DNA from: Adhaeribacter rhizoryzae
Lineage (GTDB): Bacteria; Bacteroidota; Bacteroidia; Cytophagales; Hymenobacteraceae
Reading direction: 5' to 3'
DNA: 64,000 nucleotides
NCBI RefSeq assembly: GCF_008629685.1
Contig: NZ_VWSF01000009.1
Location: forward strand, 153,802-217,801
The notes below the pieces were generated by a model, which was not told the DNA's origin, made no database searches, and saw only the letters and a program-made list of their open reading frames with translations. Each line of letters opens with the position of its first letter. The first letter of the stretch is position 1. Position numbers and translations under genes: made by a program. Positions 37,801 to 45,658 of the stretch are shown one piece after another.

Positions 37801-38663
37801 TCGTCGTAGGTAGCCGTAAAGCCCCAATTATCGGCCCGCGAACCGGTGTAAGTAGAGAAAACCAATACCGGATCTATCACCAGCGGTTTGCTGCGATCGT
37901 ACCCGGCCGGAAATTCAAACGTAACCACATCGCCATCGAGCTTAAAAAAACAAGGCACTTCTACGGGCTGGTTGTTTTGGAGCTGGTACGCATACGGCTT
38001 TTGCTCTACTACCTCGGTTACCGAAGTTTTAATGTGGAGCTCGTTGTTCTGAATAAATATTTTATCGGCACCCTGGTACTGCATCTTTATTTGAGTTGGA
38101 TTGGCCTGGGGCTCTAATAAAAATTCGTATTTCAGGTGCGCATCTTGCTCGTACAGGTGCATGTTAATGCCGGGGTACAAAGCTTCGTAGGTTACCTGGG
38201 CAAATGCTTTTACGCCCGCCGCCCACCGGCTGGGGTCTTTACCAATGTAATAATTGCGCACGGCTTCGGAGGGTTGCTGGCCATTAACTTTATTATTGCC
38301 CGTACCGGCTCCCACAAAATTTACTTTATAGGCGTGGGCTTTTATTTTTTCAGTGGCTTTTTGGGCAGTAGCAGCATTGGGGTTGTTGTGGGCGTGGGCC
38401 AGTTGGCTTTCCTCGAAAAAAGTATACACCAAACTTTTGTTTTGCAGGAATAAGCGCCCACCCGGCAGTTGTGCCATAAATGCCACCGATTTATCCCATT
38501 GGTTTTTATTCTGAATAAACTGCAGACTTTTTTCCGGATGCGGTTGGTTAAGGGCTACCGGCGCGATAGGCGTACCGGGTTGCTTCATTTGGGCAAATGC
38601 CGGCTGCCCGAAAAAGTTAAAAAGAAGAATTATTAAATATAACCGGGTAAACTTGTACTGCAT
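34896..38663 (-). CDS. giant type IX cargo protein with SBBP-like repeats, PKD domain and type B sorting domain
   Basis: 1255 residues from ATG 38663, which gives a clean signal peptide ending PAFAQ (an ATG 26 codons upstream would bury it). Order: N-terminal DUF7948-like domain (ENNQPVEVPC area), about eight SBBP-like beta-propeller units (YLGGTSDDG, FVGGNGADAAY, FVAKIN), then tandem repeats with SGFxPxGGTWSGxGVSxxGxFTP (about 820-1080), a PKD domain with YLWDFGDGS, and a C-terminal gliding-motility-type domain starting VPNVFTPNNDGLNDTF. The sorting domain is type B, usually linked with adhesins secreted and attached at the surface. Confidence 0.9.
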   Translation of the reverse strand: MQYKFTRLYLIILLFNFFGQPAFAQMKQPGTPIAPVALNQPHPEKSLQFIQNKNQWDKSVAFMAQLPGGRLFLQNKSLVYTFFEESQLAHAHNNPNAATAQKATEKIKAHAYKVNFVGAGTGNNKVNGQQPSEAVRNYYIGKDPSRWAAGVKAFAQVTYEALYPGINMHLYEQDAHLKYEFLLEPQANPTQIKMQYQGADKIFIQNNELHIKTSVTEVVEQKPYAYQLQNNQPVEVPCFFKLDGDVVTFEFPAGYDRSKPLVIDPVLVFSTYTGSRADNWGFTATYDEEGNMYSGGIVAGFGFPATMGAYNIDWGGNPDGGSGTGWDIGILKYKTNPAGASSLLYATYLGGRRSDVPNSLVVNSKNELLILGVTGSDDYPTTAGAHDQSFNGGSPNIVPLSGIQFNQGTDLLISRLRSNGSALLASTYLGGTSDDGILSNSTARNPLDKNYGDQFRGDIFTDATDQVYIVSSTRSNNFPVVNGFQSAYGGGSNDGVVAKLTPALAVQWSSFVGGNGADAAYSVQLDKNSNIFICGGTTSADLPGTNGAFLSGYRGGQADGFVAKINNNGSALQRVSYLGTSAYDQTYFVQLDGEDNVYLLGQTLGSYPTSAGVYANRDGRQFIHKLNNDLTGSLLSTTFGSGNSAQVNISPTAFLVDNCNRIYVAGWGGGANANQPYSNGTTTGLPVSNDGHQRTTDGSDFYLMLLSRDASALEYATFFGAEQTGIQSGEHVDGGTSRFDKRGFVYQAVCAGCGGSQAFPTTPNAWSRSNNALNCNNGSFKFDFNIVVAEAGPDQEICANAPPFQLSGFTPATGGTWSGPGVSANGTFTPSANLVGPQILTYTVANGSCISTSTKIITVMPLPVVSFTGLSPSICLPHTAVTLVGSPAGGTFSGPGMSSNIFTPATAGTGTHTITYSFTNEKGCTVTSSRQVVISEMPAVTAGPDERICSGSFPIMLSGFAPAGGTWSGTGVSANGLFTPSEALVGTHVLTYTITNGSCTVAQTKTVVVDPTVKFTQGPDLIICPDATAFAVTDIIPPGGTWSGSGVSSDGIFTPAPGMNGPQPLTYFVTVGACSGISSKNVTVSALPVVQAAAVPTECGTATQLQGFAPFTASFTNTTTGATGYLWDFGDGSTSTETLPTHQYANEGNYEVTLTVFFGNNCRLQRPIASVQVEKKQLVPNVFTPNNDGLNDTFIPRITCLPTDLKIFNRWGKQVYEQKNYQNNWGGEGLTDGIYYYQLTSTKGQIWKGWVEIIR

Positions 38664-38917
38664 ATATACTAAATCTGAATTATAAAGATAAAGAAGTTTT
38701 CCGGGCCGGTTTATGTTTTTGAAATTTCCTCCCAAAACCACTCCGGGCCGCTAAATGTAAGAGCATTAATTATTCTTTTTGGTTGCTTGTTTTAACTGAA
38801 GTTTCCGCATAAAATTTAGATTTAAGCCGGCTTCCGGCAATATTTTTCAGGCTGTTTATGAAATACTTACAAAAAGTTTTTAACCCCAGGCAACGGTTTA
38901 ACCAACCTTAGCATTCC

Positions 38918-38925
38918 TATCTTTG
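38918..38925 (+). promoter_or_regulatory. -7 element of the ECF sigma operon
   Basis: TATCTTTG fits TAnnTTTG, with the TTG start 26 bases after it. Confidence 0.55.
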
Positions 38926-38950
38926 AAAACGGTTATTACCAAAACTAAAT

Positions 38951-39493
38951 TTGAAAGGAGAGAAATTAATAAAGCGGTGTCAGGAAGGCGATGCCAAGGC
39001 CCAGAAAAGCCTGTACGATGCGTATGCCACGCCCATGTTCCGGCTTTGTCTCCGCTACATCCGCAACCAGGCCGAAGCCGAAGATGCTTTCATGAAAGGC
39101 TTTCATAAAGTGCTAACCAATATTAAGCAGTTGCTTTACCGCGACGATAAAAGCCTAGATGGCTGGATAAAGAAAATAATGGTAAACGAATGCCTGATGG
39201 TGTTGCGCAAGTCGAATAATTTTAACCTGACCACGATTTCGGATGACCTGAAAATTGCTACAGACGTTACTCCGGACAGTAATTTATCGGCCGAAGCGAT
39301 TTACGCTCTAATACTGGAACTACCCACCGGTTACCGCACCGTTTTTAACTTATACGTGCTGGAAGGCTACAGCCACAAAGAAATAGCCGACCAATTAGGA
39401 ATTAGTGAGTTAACCTCCCGCTCGCAGTTAAGCAAAGCCAAAGCGGTATTACGGGAGTTGCTCACCAAAAACAACCTGAAATATGCCATCTGA
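38951..39493 (+). CDS. ECF-type RNA polymerase sigma factor
   Basis: 180 residues from a TTG start (KGEKLIKRCQEGD follows, a typical sigma2 N-terminus). Region 2 has YRNQAEAEDAFMKGF-like sequence (YIRNQAEAEDAFMKGFHKVL), and region 4 has TVFNLYVLEGYSHKEIADQLG. Its gene overlaps the next gene by 11 bases, and that product is a membrane protein of anti-sigma type. The pair likely responds to an envelope signal. Confidence 0.9.
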   Translation: MKGEKLIKRCQEGDAKAQKSLYDAYATPMFRLCLRYIRNQAEAEDAFMKGFHKVLTNIKQLLYRDDKSLDGWIKKIMVNECLMVLRKSNNFNLTTISDDLKIATDVTPDSNLSAEAIYALILELPTGYRTVFNLYVLEGYSHKEIADQLGISELTSRSQLSKAKAVLRELLTKNNLKYAI

Positions 39494-40247
39494 TAACCTG
39501 GAAAAATATATTAAAGAAAACGTAGAGGCGGTGCAGCACACACTTCCGCCCGGCGTTAACTGGGACCCGGAAGCGGCCTGGCTTAAACTACAACAACCAC
39601 CGGTGCTTACCCGCCGCAAAAAAACGACTTGGTTTTCTTACGCGGCCGCTATTGTAATATTGGCTTTATTGGCCGGTTTAGCGCGGCAATATTTTGTTTC
39701 GGAACAACCGCGTACCAAAACATTAGTAGCAACCAAGCCGGCTAAAAAAATATTAACGCCTGCTAAGCCAACTGAAAATACAGTAGCAAAACCGGTTAAG
39801 TCCCAGGTTGGCAATATTGTCTCAGCAGTTAAATCCGGTGAACAGCAACTCAAAATGGCGTTAGGTAAAAAAATGGAACAGGCTGTAAAATCATCAGCTT
39901 TGCCTGCGGCTAATACCAAAATAAATAATGCAACGGTTGTGGTTATGCCCGGCACGCCGGAGGTACAACCAGCCAAAGCAACGGAGAAATCCGAAATAAT
40001 AGCCGCATCCGAAGCTAAAACTCCTGCCCAAACTACGGCGCAGCCTTTAAAAATAACGGTAGTGCTGGGAAAAACCTCTACGGCTAAAATGCTGAGCCAA
40101 ACGGCGAACAACAACTTACCGGCCAAAAGAAGAAAAACGCGTTTGCGCCTGAATGTACCCGTTCCGGAATCAGTGGATAACGGCCACTTTGCCACTACCG
40201 ACAGTGCTTACCAACTGCTAAAACTACAAGCCAGAATAGACTTATAA
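39483..40247 (+). CDS. single-pass membrane protein, probable anti-sigma factor
   Basis: 254 residues. A cytoplasmic N-terminal 48 residues (LPPGVNWDPEAAWLKLQQ, as in Bacteroidota anti-sigma proteins), one membrane helix (about 50-67), then a long Ala/Lys/Thr-rich periplasmic part of low complexity. The start overlaps the sigma gene. Assigned by position, topology and the N-terminal pattern; no ZAS zinc motif is visible. Confidence 0.7.
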   Translation: MPSDNLEKYIKENVEAVQHTLPPGVNWDPEAAWLKLQQPPVLTRRKKTTWFSYAAAIVILALLAGLARQYFVSEQPRTKTLVATKPAKKILTPAKPTENTVAKPVKSQVGNIVSAVKSGEQQLKMALGKKMEQAVKSSALPAANTKINNATVVVMPGTPEVQPAKATEKSEIIAASEAKTPAQTTAQPLKITVVLGKTSTAKMLSQTANNNLPAKRRKTRLRLNVPVPESVDNGHFATTDSAYQLLKLQARIDL

Positions 40248-40270
40248 TTTAACCTTTAACTTATACCCCC

Positions 40271-41014
40271 ATGAAAAACCGATTTTTTATCTCGGCAGGA
40301 ATCTTTATGCTCTTTATTTTCTGCACTCCGGCTTTTGCTCAAACCCAAATCCGATACAATGCGCAATCGCAGCAAGACTCTGTTATGGTAGAACTACCGA
40401 ATAATATTAAGCTGCTGTTAATAACCGATGATATAAATAAACTGCAACAACTGGATAAAATAAACCTCGACTCGGTGGTTAGAAAGGTGAACAGACAAGT
40501 GCAGGCAGCTTCCGCCGGAAATATTAAAACCCCACCCGATACTACTACTAAAAATGTAAATAAACCCGATTTACGTTACGATGTAAGCTACAAACGCAAG
40601 AACGACCAGTTAGCCTTAACCTTAGGGGCCGGAGCAGGCTTAATCCGCAGTCAGTTAGTACCTAAATTATCGCCTACGCTGGCACTTAAACGGAAAAGGA
40701 TGGAATATTCGGTAACCTACGACATGAATTATTTTTTTGAACGGCAAGAAAACCGGCAATTTAAATTATACATGAATAATTTCCTGGATTTTGGTATCGG
40801 CACCAAATTATTTAACCGACCGGAAAATGTGGATGTTTATCAGAAACTAACCATTGGCTATTTAGTTTATTCTAAAGGCGATTATTTTGGCAAAAACACC
40901 TTTAAGCTCTCCTACTCTTACCCCATCACCAACAAAGCCATCCGGCTAATGCCAGAATTGTATATTACAAATAACTTTAAAACATTATTTCCGGGTATCA
41001 GCGTTAATTTTTAG
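40271..41014 (+). CDS. outer-membrane beta-barrel-like protein
   Basis: 247 residues with a signal peptide ending PAFAQ. The C-terminal half has alternating hydrophobic strands (LALTLGAGAGLIRSQ, YSVTYDMNYFFE, NTFKLSYSYPI) and ends in a terminal Phe (GISVNF), as beta-barrel proteins do. Third gene of the sigma/anti-sigma operon, 23 bases after the previous stop. It may be the barrel whose state the pair monitors. Confidence 0.65.
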   Translation: MKNRFFISAGIFMLFIFCTPAFAQTQIRYNAQSQQDSVMVELPNNIKLLLITDDINKLQQLDKINLDSVVRKVNRQVQAASAGNIKTPPDTTTKNVNKPDLRYDVSYKRKNDQLALTLGAGAGLIRSQLVPKLSPTLALKRKRMEYSVTYDMNYFFERQENRQFKLYMNNFLDFGIGTKLFNRPENVDVYQKLTIGYLVYSKGDYFGKNTFKLSYSYPITNKAIRLMPELYITNNFKTLFPGISVNF

Positions 41015-41020
41015 GCGAAA

Positions 41021-41067
41021 CTCTAAAATAATAAAGGCGCTCCGGGAGCGCCTTTATTATTTTAGAG
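41021..41067. terminator. 47-bp perfect palindrome, bidirectional terminator
   Basis: Two 23-base arms with a single-base loop, with AAAATAATAAAGGCGCTCC as the inner part of the left arm. It lies between the convergent barrel protein and hsp20 genes and supplies A/T-runs on both sides. Confidence 0.85.
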
Positions 41068-41084
41068 TCGTGGTGCAGTTCAGC

Positions 41085-41663
41085 CTACTTCGAAGCTTTT
41101 GTTTTCTTCTGATGCTGGTCGATGTTAATGGTTTGACCATTCTGACCATTTTCGCCGGACTGATTATTTTGCTGCCCACTGTCGGAGGCGTTTTGCCCCT
41201 GTGCTACCCGGGTTTGGGTAGCGTCGTCTTTAATTTGTATTTGATGCTTTTGTGTTTTTTGTTGGTCTTTTGGTACGGTTAACCGCAATATACCATCCTG
41301 AAACTCGGCGCTAATCGCATTCGGATCGATATTATTGGGCAACTGGAAAGAACGGGAAAAAGAACCGTACTGCGACTCAATTATTTGGTAACGCTTGTTG
41401 GTATCTTCGTTCCGGAACTTTCTTTCGCCCGAAACAGTCAGGCGGCCTTCCTGCAACTCAATCTTAATATCTTCTTTCTTCAGTCCAGGTAAGGTTAATT
41501 CAATTTCAAATCCGCTTTCGGTTTCGCAGGCATCTACCTGCGGACTAAAATCGGTTAAGTGCCGGCGCTGGTTAACCGAATCCTGAAAGAAACGGTCGAT
41601 CATGGAGCTAAAGGTGGGTGGCACAAAATCGTCCATTAAACCACCAAATTTTTGAATTGCCAT
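41085..41663 (-). CDS. small heat shock protein Hsp20 with Gln/Asn-rich tail
   Basis: 192 residues. An alpha-crystallin domain at about 40-140 (PQVDACETESGFEIELTLPGLKKEDIKIEL, ending GILRLTVPK) follows a short N-terminal arm. The tail from 150 on is unusual: rich in Q, N, G and S (GQNASDSGQQNNQSGENGQNG), ending in a Lys-rich TKASK. A perfect AGGAGG lies 5 bases before the ATG, rare in this genome. A holdase chaperone that binds unfolded proteins. Confidence 0.92.
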   Translation of the reverse strand: MAIQKFGGLMDDFVPPTFSSMIDRFFQDSVNQRRHLTDFSPQVDACETESGFEIELTLPGLKKEDIKIELQEGRLTVSGERKFRNEDTNKRYQIIESQYGSFSRSFQLPNNIDPNAISAEFQDGILRLTVPKDQQKTQKHQIQIKDDATQTRVAQGQNASDSGQQNNQSGENGQNGQTINIDQHQKKTKASK

Positions 41664-41668
41664 AGTAA

Positions 41669-41674
41669 CCTCCT
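41669..41674 (-). promoter_or_regulatory. strong Shine-Dalgarno sequence of hsp20
   Basis: AGGAGG 5 bases before the start codon. Most genes of this window have no such site, which fits Bacteroidota, so its presence here suggests special translation control. Confidence 0.75.
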
Positions 41675-41866
41675 TAGTTAATAGTTAAACAATTCTGAAA
41701 AACCACTAAATAAAAGTATACTAAACAACCAGGTATAAAGGTGTTATTTACAGCTATAATTACTGCGGATAAAAGAAAAATGTTGCAGCTAAAAACCAGA
41801 AATTTAGCATCTTAAGCTACTTAAAAATATTACCAGGCAGCGCTAAACCATTATTTTGGCTTAACA

Positions 41867-42241
41867 CTAAGGTTTTCTGGTTACTTTAATGGTAACGGGT
41901 GCAACCCCGCTTTGTATCATATCCAGGCGCCGGGCAGCGGCCAGCGATAAGTCCAGAATACGGCTTTTGGCGTGCGGTCCCCGGTCAGTTATTTTAACTT
42001 TCACGGTGCGGCCGTTCTGCTGGTTTTTAACTTTTACTTTGGTGCCAAAAGGCAAGGTATTATGGGCCGCCGTTAGTTTACCTTTGCGGTAGGGTTGGCC
42101 GTTCGCCATTTTCTTCCCCTGAAATTTATTGCTGTAATAAGATGCTTGGCCGGTTTGGGTAAAAGCCCGGCTACCGGTGCAACTTTCCATTACCAGTAGC
42201 ACCAAACCCAATAACCCCCACTTACATTGTAAAACTTTCAT
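41867..42241 (-). CDS. rlpA: RlpA-like double-psi beta-barrel lipoprotein
   Basis: 124 residues with a lipobox-type Cys21 (VMESC). The mature part is a single RlpA domain: GQASYYSNKFQGKKMANGQPY, then LPFGTKVKVKNQQNGRTVKVKITDRGPH with the catalytic Asp. The C-terminal SPOR domain of E. coli RlpA is missing, as in many Bacteroidota. It trims peptidoglycan strands without stem peptides. Confidence 0.9.
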   Translation of the reverse strand: MKVLQCKWGLLGLVLLVMESCTGSRAFTQTGQASYYSNKFQGKKMANGQPYRKGKLTAAHNTLPFGTKVKVKNQQNGRTVKVKITDRGPHAKSRILDLSLAAARRLDMIQSGVAPVTIKVTRKP

Positions 42242-42346
42242 ACGCCAAAAAATATTACTTACCTAACCAGCCAGTTTAAAACCCAAGCCCCAACCCGGCG
42301 TAAAATTAACCTTAAAATATTTTACACGGTTATAACCTGAATAATT

Positions 42347-42607
42347 ATGGGTTTAAATCCGGCCTTAGAAGCCAAACTAGCCAAGCCCCAAACTGCCTCG
42401 GCCCGGATAGACGATAACTTCCGGGGCAAAGATATTACGTTTATTACCGATAAAGCCGGCCAGGCCATTACGCTGTTTATAGGTAAACGTAACCCCGACG
42501 GCAGTATTACCGGCGAGCGTTACGTACGGCACCTGCAATACGCGCCCAATGGCATTACCGTAATAAAAAGTCACTGGGATAATAAAGGCAAAGTAACCCG
42601 CGCCTGA
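42347..42607 (+). CDS. conserved small hypothetical protein
   Basis: 86 residues, no signal peptide, beginning MGLNPALEAKL and with a beta-hairpin-like core (ITFITDKAGQAITLFIGKRNPDG) and KSHWDNKGKV at the end. I recognise no family. Divergent from rlpA, with palindromes immediately downstream. Confidence 0.55.
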   Translation: MGLNPALEAKLAKPQTASARIDDNFRGKDITFITDKAGQAITLFIGKRNPDGSITGERYVRHLQYAPNGITVIKSHWDNKGKVTRA

Positions 42608-42618
42608 GTTAGAAAGAA

Positions 42619-42650
42619 AAACCTCACAGGTTTTAAAACCTGTGAGGTTT
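42619..42650. terminator. 32-bp perfect palindrome, terminator-like
   Basis: AAACCTCACAGGTTTT pairs exactly with its reverse complement. Lies 11 bases after the previous stop. The sequence type is common between genes of Bacteroidota and may also be mobile. Confidence 0.7.
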
Positions 42651-42692
42651 GCTTAATCTACCAAACTGATTAAAGGCTATGGTGCCCACACC

Positions 42693-42749
42693 TGTCATTC
42701 AGGAGGAACCTATTTAGTAGGCAGCCAAATAGGTTCCTCCTGAATGACA
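42693..42749. repeat. palindromic repeat, copy 2
   Basis: Two perfect 23-base arms around an 11-base loop. Same element as 11495-11561 in opposite orientation; the loop differs at one base. Arms end AAATAGG-type, with a TGTCATTCAGGAGG core. Confidence 0.85.
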
Positions 42750-42787
42750 ACGATTAATTGCTTAAACTTCGCTTAACACCACGCTAC

Positions 42788-43546
42788 TTAGTCTTTTCTT
42801 TCGTAGTTATAAAGCTCTACGGCCTGGGTTATTTTGTCTTTCTTAAACAACCCCGAAATCCAAGGAATACTAATTACCGCGGCACCTACATAAACCGTAG
42901 GAGCTACGCTGCCGCTCTGGCCGTTTTGGTAACTTTTAAAGGTTTGCGACATACCGTAAAGCAAAATAGCAGCACCCGCAATAGACAAACCGGTTTCTAC
43001 GTATTTACCTTTGCGGTACTGGTTTAGCAGCGCCACACTGCCGGGGTTATCGGCTAGCGCTTCGCGTATGTTTTCGAAATTATAGCTTTGCAGCGGGCCA
43101 TCGTCTTTGGTAAAGAAATAAATATTACGCGACGAGGGCATACCGTAGCCATAACCCCCAAAACCACCGTAGCCGTAACCGCCGTACCGCCCATAAGGGC
43201 TATACATGTTGTTGTAAAAAGTTTTAGAAACGTAATATTTAGAGATGCGGCCGCTAATGGTTCGTTTGGCAAAATCGTCGCGATCGTACGGGTCCGAGAT
43301 GCGCAGGAAAAAACCATTATCGTTCTGGTAATATTTTACGCTGCCCATGGGATAGCGCAAGGTATCGTCCAGCAGAAAATAGCTATCTTTTAAGAAAGGA
43401 TTTTTTAGTTGTACCCGCTTGGCATACACTTTCTGGCCATTCTGCAGCCCTACAAAGTGGGTGCGGGGGTCGCTATCGCTACCAACCTGGGCCATGGTAA
43501 ACAAGGGCAAGCAAAAGAAGATCATTAAAAGCAATCGGTATTTCAT
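42788..43546 (-). CDS. exported protein with Gly/Tyr-rich segment and a C-terminal membrane helix
   Basis: 252 residues with a signal peptide ending FTMAQ. Middle region of G, Y, N, F (YGRYGGYGYGGFGGYGYGM, about 116-134), then an alpha-helical stretch and a hydrophobic helix (about 190-203). No named family. Unlike its neighbours it has low-complexity glycine-tyrosine sequence that may promote self-assembly, but this is inference. Confidence 0.6.
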   Translation of the reverse strand: MKYRLLLMIFFCLPLFTMAQVGSDSDPRTHFVGLQNGQKVYAKRVQLKNPFLKDSYFLLDDTLRYPMGSVKYYQNDNGFFLRISDPYDRDDFAKRTISGRISKYYVSKTFYNNMYSPYGRYGGYGYGGFGGYGYGMPSSRNIYFFTKDDGPLQSYNFENIREALADNPGSVALLNQYRKGKYVETGLSIAGAAILLYGMSQTFKSYQNGQSGSVAPTVYVGAAVISIPWISGLFKKDKITQAVELYNYERKD

Positions 43547-43662
43547 AAATTACTAGGGTATAGAATATAAGGTAAGGATAAATAATAAAGCTGCAACAGT
43601 TTCAGCGTAATTTAATTAACGTAAAACCTGCTTAAATCTTGTTCTGGGTAAGTGTAACAAAA

Positions 43663-43682
43663 CCGAACATTGTTTTGTCCGG
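43663..43682 (+). promoter_or_regulatory. inverted repeat, possible activator site of SH3b gene A
   Basis: CCGAACA-TTGTTT-TGTCCGG, arms CCGAACA and TGTCCGG with one base off symmetry. The same half-site (CCGRACA) is found before two other members of the SH3b family. Confidence 0.5.
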
Positions 43683-43996
43683 AAACGAACAGAAAAATGC
43701 CGCTTATTTCTGTTTAAACCTATGTTTTTAAAAAGTTAATAAAATATTTTGGGTTGTTCTTAGCTGCTAAGTTACTACCGGAACAAGTTAAAACCAGCAT
43801 TTTCACCGGAATTATAGTCCCGGATTAATACATTTCAACCAGCTAAAACTGCTATTCACCGCACTTATCAGGCTATTCGCACCATTCCGTTTTGGGCTTT
43901 GTGTGGGCTGTGCAATATTTGTACTGTTGGTAGCTGACTAACACGTTGCAACAAGGCCCACCGGATTAATACCCGGATAACAATACCAGGCACTTA

Positions 43997-44012
43997 TGGC
44001 ACAGCTCTTGAT
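43997..44012 (+). promoter_or_regulatory. weak sigma-54-like promoter of SH3b gene A
   Basis: TGGCAC at -24 with TTGAT at -12 (TTGC expected). One mismatch at a key base, and a long 218-base distance to the ATG make this doubtful. The 683-base gap 43547-44229 holds no gene that I can see. Confidence 0.3.
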
Positions 44013-44229
44013 TTAAAATAAACCAGTTACGGGTTGTAACTTTTAAAAATAAGACAAGTGTGTTGGGTTAGAAGCAGTTGTAAAATTAATTTAAAATAAA
44101 AAAAGCCGTGCAGGCAACCAGCAAGTAAGTAGCTGCATCTAAATAACAAAAGCAGCTGCCAGGGTTAAGCTCCCTAAAGTTAAAAAGCTTACTAAAACAA
44201 AAACACCATAAATACTAAATATTAATACT

Positions 44230-44538
44230 ATGAAAAAGATCATCTTCACCTTCGCTCTCTTATTACAAACTGCATTTTTATTTGCTGCCAGACCAGATCA
44301 AACTGCTTCTGCCAGCTTCGAAAACGTAAAGATGTATCGCCAGGCTGCCACTTCTACCGAAGTGCTGAGAGCCCTGAAAAGCACCGACCAGTTAGCTGTA
44401 ATCCGGAAACATAATGCTAACTGGACCATTGTTACTGTAAACGGCCAGGTTGGTTATGTACTCACCTCGGAACTGACGCTGAACAAGAATGCAAGAAATA
44501 TTGCAATGAATAAAGCCAGTCGCAAAAACACTTTCTAA
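44230..44538 (+). CDS. small secreted SH3b-like protein A
   Basis: 102 residues. Signal peptide MKKIIFTFALLLQ to FAA. The mature part has the shared family core ENVKMY-x-QAATST, LRALKSTDQ, RKHN-x-x-WTIV, VNGQVGYVLTSEL. This is the strand pattern of bacterial SH3 (SH3b) domains, which often bind peptidoglycan or protein ligands in the periplasm. First of four paralogues in the window; a terminator follows. No enzymatic motif. Confidence 0.75.
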   Translation: MKKIIFTFALLLQTAFLFAARPDQTASASFENVKMYRQAATSTEVLRALKSTDQLAVIRKHNANWTIVTVNGQVGYVLTSELTLNKNARNIAMNKASRKNTF

Positions 44539-44570
44539 GACATTAAAAATTTTGTTTGTTTGTTTGTTGG

Positions 44571-44601
44571 AAAGGGGGATATATTTTATATCCCTTTTTT
44601 T
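44571..44601 (+). terminator. terminator of SH3b gene A
   Basis: GGGATATA and TATATCCC form an 8-bp stem (extended by further G/A-T pairs), followed by TTTTTTT. The following 460-base stretch to 45061 shows a perfect palindrome TCTTGTTTT-T-AAAACAAGA at 44816-44834 but no sigma-54 site. Confidence 0.75.
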
Positions 44602-45061
44602 ACCCTTCGCATCCCTTTTCTCCTAGCCTGTCTTTTGCCGGTTTGTGCCAAAAGTGAACTTCTTTAATAGGTACGAAACATTCCCTGGTTCTTTTAACTA
44701 ACAGTTATTGCAGCACTTTTAAATTTAGATTCTTCTACCGCGCTGGCCTTGTAAATTAGCTCATCAAATTGGCTAAGTGCTAAAAGCATCAACCCTTACT
44801 AAATAGAACTAAAATCTTGTTTTTAAAACAAGACTAATATTGTATTGACACTCTCCGGCAGCAGCTACATCCCTTAAAGCTCTGAAAAATACCAATTCAA
44901 CTTTAATCTTGTATTTGATTTTATTTAACAATTGCTTAACCAAACCCAGTTTAAACACCATTTAGCTTTAATTAAATTAATAGTACCAACCTTTACTTAC
45001 CCCAGCACCTTAATAAAAACCATTTTTTAACCTGATAATTAAACCCATAAAATCTAAAACT

Positions 45062-45373
45062 ATGAAAAAGTTAATCTTCACCTTCGCCTTAATTATACAA
45101 GCCGGCTTTCTTTTTGCCGCTAACGACAAAACCATTGTGGCCCAGGCCCGCCAAGATAATGTAAAAATGTACCAGCAACCCGGTACCTGCACCACTATTT
45201 TAAGGTCATTGTCTACGAACGATAAAATTGAGGTTGTACGCCGTTATAACGACCAGTGGACCATTGTAATGGTAGATGGTCAGCCAGGTTATGTGCTGCA
45301 TTCCGAAATAGGCAAACCAGCCCAAACTCTCGAAATAAAAACATTGGCCTCTACTAAAACCAGTCGTAAGTAA
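45062..45373 (+). CDS. small secreted SH3b-like protein B
   Basis: 103 residues. Signal peptide MKKLIFTFALIIQAGFLFA. Core DNVKMYQQPGTCTTILRSL, VVRRYNDQWTIVMVDGQPGYVLHSE. Closest to protein C (QWTIVMVDG-x-x-GYVLHSE and a Lys/Ala-rich tail). One cysteine in place of the Thr/Ser found at that site in the other members. Own transcript. Confidence 0.75.
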   Translation: MKKLIFTFALIIQAGFLFAANDKTIVAQARQDNVKMYQQPGTCTTILRSLSTNDKIEVVRRYNDQWTIVMVDGQPGYVLHSEIGKPAQTLEIKTLASTKTSRK

Positions 45374-45408
45374 GCATTGCCAAGTAAATAATTCTGTTTT
45401 GTTGCAGC

Positions 45409-45434
45409 AAGGGTATGCCGGGTGGTGTACCCTT
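45409..45434 (+). terminator. hairpin after SH3b gene B
   Basis: AAGGGTA pairs with TACCCTT, with a 12-base loop. No strong T-run. Confidence 0.5.
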
Positions 45435-45593
45435 ATTGCTTTATAAGCCTTTAGGTACAATTTTCTCCGTATTATTACATAAAGGCTATTCCGGTGGGCT
45501 CCGTATAATGTCCTAATTTAAGCTAAAATACAACTGTACACGCTACCCTGGGGTAAACATTTTAAATTATTTACTTTTAGCGCGTTTTCAATT

Positions 45594-45653
45594 ATGGTTT
45601 TAATTATAATATTAGTTGTAATCGCGGCTTTTATAGCAGCATATTTTTTATAA
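45594..45653 (+). CDS. 19-residue hydrophobic micropeptide (candidate)
   Basis: ATG to TAA gives MVLIIILVVIAAFIAAYFL, a pure membrane helix without charged residues, short like type I toxins and membrane-bound small proteins. A TACTTTTA close to TAnnTTTG lies about 15 bases upstream. Followed at once by the second small ORF. No homologue known to me; could be chance. Confidence 0.35.
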   Translation: MVLIIILVVIAAFIAAYFL

Positions 45654-45658
45654 AAAAA

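Noticed and set aside
39638..40195. 185-codon minus-strand frame opposite the anti-sigma gene
   Set aside because: Opposite strand of an Ala/Lys-rich gene, which yields open antisense frames; no motif of its own.
44539..45061. Sigma-54 promoter for SH3b gene B
   Set aside because: No TGGCAC-N5-TTGC match found; a nearby TTGGCTAAGTGC has the wrong spacing.
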